Below are positions 1 to 3,702 of a stretch of DNA of 5,872 nucleotides, one piece after another. The notes beneath the pieces are model-generated. The model saw nothing but the letters and a program-made list of their open reading frames with translations, searched no databases and was not told the origin of the DNA. The stretch spans positions 1 through 5,872 of the forward strand of contig JADZDN010000399.1 in assembly GCA_020851015.1 (NCBI GenBank), written 5' to 3'. The position numbers were made by a program, and so were the translations under genes. This DNA comes from Alphaproteobacteria bacterium (GTDB lineage Bacteria > Pseudomonadota > Alphaproteobacteria > JAEULC01). Each line of letters begins with the position of its first letter. Positions within the stretch are counted from its first letter, which is position 1.

Positions 1-197
1 ATTCAGTGTCCTCCCAGGTTCAAACCAGATTGCCAAAGACGACGGTCGCGGTTCTTGTCGCCGCGCCCGTCTCACCCGTCTCGCCGGGTAGATTGAGCGG
101 CAGCGCGCGGCTGGTCAAGGCTCCGATGGTTGCAGACACTGCGCCCGGAAGGCGGCCCTGGCGCCATCAAGATGACGACGCGCGGGCCGGCTCCGGC
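1..197. other. No recognisable gene
   Basis: I looked in all six frames and found no convincing gene. An open frame on the plus strand runs through here into a very long spurious frame opposite argC. On the minus strand there is only a short frame of about 39 codons ending at base 20, with no ribosome binding site. A GC-rich palindrome at 185-198 overlaps the stop codon of the gene to the right. It could fold in the leftward transcript but has no following U-run, so I do not call it a terminator. Confidence 0.5.
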
Positions 198-690
198 CTA
201 GCGACCGCGGCTGCCGCGGCGGTCGTTGTCGCCCAGGAAGTCCGGGTTGAACGGCGGGAACAGGTTCACCGTCATCTGGCGGATGAAGTTGATGAACTCG
301 GGGTGCTGCGGATCGCTGACGCCGTCGATGCTGCCATGCACCTGGGTCATCGCGGAATCGCCGCGGCAATAGGTGACGACGACGTTCACGCCGGCCGTGC
401 CGGTGCCGCCGAGCGGCAGCGGATTGCGCCGGTCGCAGATCTGCGCGCCGGTGCGCGTGCCGCCGTCGAGCTGCCAGATCACGCGCTGCGGGGCCAGCGC
501 GGCTTGCTGACCCGACATGCCGGGGCCGGCGCGGCCGTTGCGCAAGCCCTGCGAGACCGCCTGGGCCGTCGCCTCGACCGGGACGGGGAAGGGGTTGCCG
601 ACGACCACCGCCGGCCGGTCGCGGGATCGCCAGCGGCAGGCACAGGGCGACGGCGGCCACGGCCGCGCCGATCGCATTGCGCAGGTCCAT
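198..690 (-). CDS. Small exported protein of unknown function, apparent frameshift after the signal peptide
   Basis: I do not recognise this protein. An ATG at 690 follows a good Shine-Dalgarno (AGGAG at 697-701 on the minus strand, 6-base spacer). It opens with a typical signal peptide, MDLRN then an Ala/Val/Leu-rich core through about residue 22. That frame then turns into Arg/Pro/Gly-rich sequence that looks non-coding. The neighbouring frame, from about base 614 down to the TAG at 198-200, reads as sensible protein: it starts near RPAVVVGNPFPVPVEA, has two Cys 22 residues apart (QIC and TYC, perhaps a disulfide) and ends FNPDFLGDNDRRGSRGR. The two halves differ by one base, so a one-base insertion (or two-base loss) probably lies between about 612 and 635, near the GC-only palindrome at 611-618. 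It may be a sequencing error or a real lesion. The alternative is an upstream or internal start in the second frame (for example 734 or 677), which would lack both the signal peptide and the ribosome site. The mature part would be about 139 residues. The gene lies 125 bases beyond argC and probably has its own promoter. Confidence 0.6.
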
Positions 691-693
691 ATT

Positions 694-702
694 CCTCTCC
701 TT
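694..702 (-). promoter_or_regulatory. Ribosome binding site deciding the start at 690
   Basis: The minus strand reads AAGGAGAGG with its AGGAG core six bases before ATG at 690. This site is the main reason for placing the start in the signal-peptide frame rather than in the frame that encodes the rest of the protein. Confidence 0.7.
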
Positions 703-708
703 CGCATG

Positions 709-734
709 GTTCGCGAACAAGGATGGCATGCCAT
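709..734. promoter_or_regulatory. Two adjacent perfect palindromes upstream of the 690 gene
   Basis: GTTCGCGAAC (709-718) and ATGGCATGCCAT (723-734) are perfect palindromes separated by four bases, 19 to 44 bases upstream of the start at 690. An eight-base inverted repeat (700-707 with 749-756) encloses them. They could be operator sites for a dimeric regulator or part of a leader structure. The sequence does not identify a regulator. Confidence 0.3.
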
Positions 735-778
735 GTCGCGGTCCCGCGATGCGAAGTGAACCGCGTCACATCGGCGAC

Positions 779-806
779 GAGTCCGGACCGGGAGCGGTCC
801 GGGCTC
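779..806 (-). terminator. Hairpin just downstream of argC, possible terminator
   Basis: An 11-base stem (779-789 with 796-806, one G-U wobble) with a six-base loop starts ten bases after the argC stop codon in the direction of transcription. The position fits a transcription end for argC. No U-tract follows, so it could be a factor-assisted or processing hairpin rather than a classical intrinsic terminator. Confidence 0.45.
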
Positions 807-815
807 GCGCTCCGC

Positions 816-1868
816 TTACGGGAACATCGGCTGCTGCTCGAGCGCCGTCGTCTCCGGAAAGCCGTGCATCAGGTTGAAGTTCTGCAGCGCCTGGCCGGAT
901 GCCCCCTTGACCAGGTTGTCGATCGCCGAGATCAGGATCGCGCGGCCCGGCACCCGGTCGGCGAATACGCCGATCAGGCACAGGTTCGACCCGCGCACAT
1001 GGCGCGTGGCCGGGGACTGGCCCTTGGGCAGGACGCGCACGAACGGCTCGCCGGCGAAGCGCCTGGCCAGCGTGTCGCGCAGCGCGTCGGCGGTGGCGCC
1101 GTTCGCCAGCTTCACGTAGATGCTGGACAGGATGCCGCGGTTCATCGGCATCAGGTGGGGCGTGAAATTGACGATGATCGGCCGGCCGGCGGCGCGGCTG
1201 AGGCCCTGCTCGATCTCCGGCGCATGGCGGTGGCTGGCGATGCCATAGGCGTGGATGCCCTCGGCCACCTCGCCGTAGAGGCTGCCCTGCTTGGCCTCGC
1301 GCCCGGCGCCGCTGACGCCCGACTTGGCGTCGATCACGATGTCGTCGGCGTCGATCAGCCCACCCTCCACCAGCGGCACCAGCGGAAGCTGCGCGCCGGT
1401 GGGATAGCAGCCCGGATTGGCGCACAGGCGCGATTCCTTGACGGCTTCGCGCGACAATTCGGTGACGCCGTAGACCGCTTCCTTCTGCAGCTCGGGCGCC
1501 TTGTGCTCGTGGCCGTACCACTTGGCATAGGCTGCCGTGTCCGACAGGCGGAAATCGGCCGACAGGTCGACCACCTTCAGCCGTCGCGGCAGCTTGGAGA
1601 TGACCTCCTGCGTGGTGGCATGCGGCAGGCAGCAGAACACGGCGTCGAGCCGGTCCCAGTCGGTGTCGGCGATCTTGACGAGCTTGGGCAGGTCGAGGCC
1701 GGCGAGGTGGGGGAACAGTTCGCCCACCGTGCCGCCGGCGTTCTTTTCGGCCGTCAGCGCGTCGATCGAGGTGCCGGGATGCCGGGCGAGCAGCCGCAGC
1801 AGTTCGGCGCCGGTATAGCCCGAGGCGCCCAGGATGCCCAACCGCACCCGATTGGCAGTGGCGTTCAT
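816..1868 (-). CDS. argC: N-acetyl-gamma-glutamyl-phosphate reductase (ArgC)
   Basis: This cytosolic enzyme reduces N-acetyl-gamma-glutamyl phosphate to N-acetylglutamate semialdehyde with NADPH, the third step of arginine biosynthesis. The 350-residue length is normal for the long bacterial form. The amino end has the nucleotide-binding motif GILGASGYTGAELLRLL (residues 11-27). The catalytic cysteine is Cys154 in CANPGCYPTGA. The conserved KSGVSGAGR (182-190) and the ASHRHAPEI stretch, with the likely catalytic His at 213 or 215, follow in the expected order. The carboxyl end has the family's DNLVKGASGQALQNFN motif (317-332). The start ATG at 1868 has AGGAG six bases upstream (1875-1879). 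It begins 29 bases after the stop of a small exported-protein gene, so the two are probably co-transcribed. A hairpin lies just downstream. In many alphaproteobacteria argC follows rpsI; that neighbour is absent here. The identification is firm. Confidence 0.98.
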   Translation of the reverse strand: MNATANRVRLGILGASGYTGAELLRLLARHPGTSIDALTAEKNAGGTVGELFPHLAGLDLPKLVKIADTDWDRLDAVFCCLPHATTQEVISKLPRRLKVVDLSADFRLSDTAAYAKWYGHEHKAPELQKEAVYGVTELSREAVKESRLCANPGCYPTGAQLPLVPLVEGGLIDADDIVIDAKSGVSGAGREAKQGSLYGEVAEGIHAYGIASHRHAPEIEQGLSRAAGRPIIVNFTPHLMPMNRGILSSIYVKLANGATADALRDTLARRFAGEPFVRVLPKGQSPATRHVRGSNLCLIGVFADRVPGRAILISAIDNLVKGASGQALQNFNLMHGFPETTALEQQPMFP

Positions 1869-1897
1869 GTCTGGCTCCTAGAGATAGAGTGGGGCTG

Positions 1898-2338
1898 CTA
1901 TTTGCAGCGCTGGAAGATCGGCGTATCGAGAAATGTCTTAACGACCGGGATCTGGGTCTTACCTTCGACGGTAATCGGATCCCGGCCGGGGATACGTCGC
2001 TCCCACTCGCGGATGCCTTCGGGCGAACGCTTGTAGACGATCTCTTCGCCCGTCCCGAACTTGAGCCGGATGAAGCCTGCGTCCTCGGAATAGCCGGTGA
2101 CGGTTTCCTCGTCGGCCCGGTAGGTGCCTTCGCGCAGGTAGAACCGCATCAACCGGCCCGAGGGATCCTCGGCGAACGCCACCCGCTGGGGGGCGCCGCA
2201 GAGCAGGGACCACTCGCCGATGATCGCGCGCGTGGCGCCGGCCTGGGCCTGCTGGGCAGGCGTGGCCGTCTGGGCAATGGAAGTTCCCGCCCATCCCAGT
2301 ACCATCGCCAGCACGGCTGAAGCCAAACGCAGGTGCAC
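1898..2338 (-). CDS. Small exported protein of unknown function upstream of argC
   Basis: I do not recognise a named family. From a GTG at 2338 the product is 146 residues with a clear signal peptide: a short basic start (VHLR), a hydrophobic core ending near LGWAG, and a likely signal peptidase I site after SIA (residue 22). The mature part of about 124 residues is mixed alpha/beta in character, beginning TRAIIGEWSLLC. It contains a run of short beta-type segments (RFYLREGTYR, GFIRLKFGTGEEIVYKR) and ends IFQRCK. Its only cysteines, Cys47 and Cys145, could form one disulfide in the periplasm. The GTG is chosen over a TTG at 2392 because GAGGA precedes it by seven bases (2346-2350), the signal peptide then starts at residue 1, and the TTG overlaps a likely -35 box. 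The gene sits 29 bases before argC and may share its transcript, although nothing links its function to arginine synthesis. Confidence 0.75.
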   Translation of the reverse strand: MHLRLASAVLAMVLGWAGTSIAQTATPAQQAQAGATRAIIGEWSLLCGAPQRVAFAEDPSGRLMRFYLREGTYRADEETVTGYSEDAGFIRLKFGTGEEIVYKRSPEGIREWERRIPGRDPITVEGKTQIPVVKTFLDTPIFQRCK

Positions 2339-2363
2339 GTCGCGTTCCTCGGTTAACGACAAA

Positions 2364-2392
2364 TCTATGCCACGGGTCGCCGCCCCCGACAA
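2364..2392 (-). promoter_or_regulatory. Possible promoter for the exported-protein/argC unit
   Basis: On the minus strand TTGTCG (2392-2387) and CATAGA (2369-2364) are separated by 17 bases, resembling a primary-sigma promoter with an ordinary -35 and a weak -10. Transcription would begin near 2357, about 19 bases before the GTG start at 2338. This agrees with that start choice. The call rests on consensus resemblance only. Confidence 0.35.
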
Positions 2393-2417
2393 GCGCCTGG
2401 GCGGTCCAGCCGCGGTG

Positions 2418-2431
2418 TGTGCGGCCGCACA
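2418..2431. promoter_or_regulatory. 14-base perfect palindrome in the divergent intergenic region
   Basis: TGTGCGGCCGCACA is a perfect palindrome lying between the leftward exported-protein gene and the rightward gene at 2537. A regulator bound here could act on either. The G+C-rich background makes short GC palindromes common, but the TGTG/CACA ends are not simple GC filler. I cannot name a binding protein. Confidence 0.3.
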
Positions 2432-2458
2432 GCGGCGGTATGCCGGCGGTCACAGCCT

Positions 2459-2472
2459 GTGAAGCAGTTCAC
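2459..2472. promoter_or_regulatory. GTGAA-N4-TTCAC inverted repeat upstream of the 2537 gene
   Basis: A five-base perfect inverted repeat with a four-base centre lies 64 to 78 bases before the start codon at 2537. It has the shape of an operator half-site pair. No convincing -35/-10 pair is visible beside it, so its role is uncertain. Confidence 0.25.
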
Positions 2473-2536
2473 GCGTAACTAGACCGTCACGAACGGCGCG
2501 GGCGTCGCGCCGGCCACGACGGCACAGGAGAATACC

Positions 2537-3046
2537 ATGAACAAGATCAAAACCTTCACCCTCGCCAGCCTGCTTGGGCTGGCTGGTTTTGCGGGTGGTT
2601 TCGCGACCGAGGCGACCGCCGGCATTGTTGTGAACGACAAGCAAGGTTCGGATGGTGCGATCATCGCGGTGCTGAACCCGGCCGATCAAGGCGCCGAGCA
2701 CCCGGGCGATGCGGCCGGCCGCAAGGCGGGCGGCCTGGCATCGTTGAAGGGCATAGGGTCGACCAACAACCTGTTCTCGAATAGCAAGGGCGGCGACCAG
2801 GGCAATGCCCTGCTGCTGCCGGCAGTGCAGAAGGTGCGCGAGGCGGCGCGCGGCGAGGCCGACGGGTCTGTCAAGCCGGGCGACGCGCAGGGCCTGAATT
2901 TCACCAACAGCGGTGACACCAAGGGCCTCAATTTTTCCAACCCGGGCGCCGCCAAGGGTCTGAACTTCACTAACAATGCCAACAATGCGGTCGGCGGCAC
3001 CGGCGCGCCAAAGAGCCTGAACTTCACGGCAACGGCGAGGAAGTAA
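2537..3046 (+). CDS. Exported low-complexity protein with four LNF repeats, unknown function
   Basis: I do not recognise this 169-residue protein. The ATG at 2537 has AGGAG six bases upstream (2526-2530). It begins with a signal peptide (MNKIK, then a Leu/Ala/Gly-rich core) with a probable cleavage site after ATA at residue 28, so the product should be exported. The mature chain is rich in Gly, Asn, Ala and Lys and has no cysteine. Residues 91-105 read ALLLPAVQKVREAAR, matching the signature found after the pilin-like helix in planctomycete DUF1559 proteins, though the pilin helix itself is absent. The carboxyl third carries four copies of Gly/Ser-Leu-Asn-Phe-Thr/Ser (units starting Q118, K129, K140 and K159). 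The first three are spaced 11 residues apart, and the last comes after an 8-residue insertion. The chain ends TARK. It may be a surface, matrix-binding or self-associating protein; that is a guess from composition. A hairpin closes the unit, and a second exported Asn/Gly-rich protein follows. Confidence 0.8.
   Translation: MNKIKTFTLASLLGLAGFAGGFATEATAGIVVNDKQGSDGAIIAVLNPADQGAEHPGDAAGRKAGGLASLKGIGSTNNLFSNSKGGDQGNALLLPAVQKVREAARGEADGSVKPGDAQGLNFTNSGDTKGLNFSNPGAAKGLNFTNNANNAVGGTGAPKSLNFTATARK
2888..3043 (+). repeat. Four degenerate 33-base coding repeats (LNF motif)
   Basis: Units begin at 2888, 2921, 2954 and 3011, each opening with a Lys/Gln codon and a GGCCTGAA-like stretch encoding (K/Q)(G/S)LNF(T/S). 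Third-position changes such as AAT/AAC and CTG/CTC show the copies have diverged while the protein motif is kept, which suggests selection on the peptide. The third and fourth units are 57 bases apart instead of 33. Confidence 0.75.
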
Positions 3047-3067
3047 CCCCCAAGCTTCCTTCGTCCA

Positions 3068-3110
3068 GGAGCGGCGGCATCCGAGACCTTGGTCACGGTG
3101 CCGCCGCTTC
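3068..3110 (+). terminator. Strong hairpin downstream of the LNF-repeat gene
   Basis: A 13-pair stem (3068-3080 with 3098-3110, two G-U wobbles) begins 21 bases after the stop codon at 3046. The 17-base loop holds a smaller inverted repeat (GACC-TT-GGTC). The stem runs into CTTCGTATT, only a weak T-rich tail. It is a probable terminator separating the two rightward genes. Confidence 0.55.
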
Positions 3111-3152
3111 GTATTCGCGCAGTGCCTTCGAAAGACGCCACAACTCATGGTC

Positions 3153-3166
3153 ATGGTTGTAACCAT
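3153..3166. promoter_or_regulatory. Inverted repeat ATGGTT-GT-AACCAT upstream of the 3242 gene
   Basis: A perfect six-base inverted repeat around a two-base centre lies 76 to 89 bases before the start at 3242, in a stretch noticeably more A+T-rich than the surroundings. It could be an operator. The nearby CATACT (3191-3196) could serve as a -10 box, but I find no good -35 at the right distance. Confidence 0.3.
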
Positions 3167-3229
3167 CATCACAGCCAAAGGTGGTCGTTCCATACTAGAC
3201 TCTTCGACAAGGCAGTGACCATCGCCATG

Positions 3230-3236
3230 AAGGAGG
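3230..3236 (+). promoter_or_regulatory. Ribosome binding site deciding the start at 3242
   Basis: AAGGAGG lies five bases before ATG at 3242. It fixes the start directly before the signal peptide and rules out the in-frame upstream starts at 3089 and 3227. Confidence 0.75.
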
Positions 3237-3241
3237 TCGTC

Positions 3242-3676
3242 ATGTCGCTCAGGTATCTCGCTATCATTTCCTGTCTGCTGGCGCCGCTGGCCGCCGCCGC
3301 TGCGGACGAACGGCCGCGCGGCTGCACGGTGGCGTGCCAGAACAACTTGCGGCCCACCGCGCTCAACTCGCTCGGTGGCGTCGCCTCGATCAATCGCCTT
3401 GCGGCCGCGAACATGCCGGCCGGCTCCGACGGAATCGGGGGCGGTAGGTGCAATGGCGCCTGCACCAACAACCTCAATCCCGGCGATGGCTCCAACGCCT
3501 ATGGCACCGGCGTCTACGTTCCGGCGGCGAACGGCAATCCGGCCTCCGGCTATCCGGGGGTCGCGCACGCGGGCGTTGGCGACGCAAACGGCGCGCCATC
3601 GGCAATCGGCGGCAACAAGGCCCTGACGATCGGCAGCGCGAGAAACGATGCGGCGAAGCCGCCGGCGCGGAAATAG
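3242..3676 (+). CDS. Exported Gly/Asn-rich protein with duplicated CxxxC-NNL motif, unknown function
   Basis: I do not recognise this 144-residue protein. It starts after a near-perfect Shine-Dalgarno with a signal peptide (MSLRY, hydrophobic core, Ala run) and a likely cleavage site before DERPRG at residue 22. Cys11 sits in an IISC context, but so few residues precede it that a lipoprotein signal is less likely. The mature chain has four cysteines in two matching motifs: CTVACQNNLRP (residues 28-38) and CNGACTNNLNP (70-80). Such C-x3-C pairs could form disulfides or bind a metal. The rest is Gly/Ala/Asn/Pro-rich and probably disordered, ending AAKPPARK. Like the gene before it, it carries TNNL, an xPGD turn and an ARK end, so the two may be distant relatives or partners. 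It has its own upstream region after a terminator-like hairpin. Its stop lies five bases from the stop of the convergent ATPase gene. Existence is likely; function is unknown. Confidence 0.75.
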   Translation: MSLRYLAIISCLLAPLAAAAADERPRGCTVACQNNLRPTALNSLGGVASINRLAAANMPAGSDGIGGGRCNGACTNNLNPGDGSNAYGTGVYVPAANGNPASGYPGVAHAGVGDANGAPSAIGGNKALTIGSARNDAAKPPARK

Positions 3677-3702
3677 CGCTGCTATCCCCTGCGGCGCCGG
3701 CG
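3660..3702. terminator. Nested inverted repeat spanning two convergent stop codons
   Basis: A perfect nine-base repeat (3660-3668 with 3694-3702) encloses a second, five-base repeat (ATAGC-GCT-GCTAT). Together they cover the stop codons at 3676 and 3682-3684 and the last codons of both genes. Folded in either transcript, it could serve as a shared bidirectional terminator. There is no T-run on either side, and the arms are GC-rich coding sequence, so this is tentative. Confidence 0.35.

Noticed and set aside
766..1521. 251-codon minus-strand frame within argC
   Set aside because: It is an alternative frame of a firmly identified gene and reads as low-complexity Arg/Gly sequence.
6..2036. 676-codon open frame on the plus strand
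   Set aside because: It runs opposite argC and two small genes. Its translation is Arg/Ala/Asp/Gly-rich with no recognisable domain, typical of an antisense frame in G+C-rich DNA.
2339..2392. Upstream TTG start for the exported protein before argC
   Set aside because: It overlaps a likely -35 box, lacks a ribosome site and would place 18 polar residues before the signal peptide.
3089..3241. Amino-terminal extension of the CxxxC protein including a His-rich GHGCNHHH stretch
   Set aside because: A strong ribosome site and signal peptide place the start at 3242. The His-rich reading comes from translating the leader inverted repeat and would bury the signal peptide.
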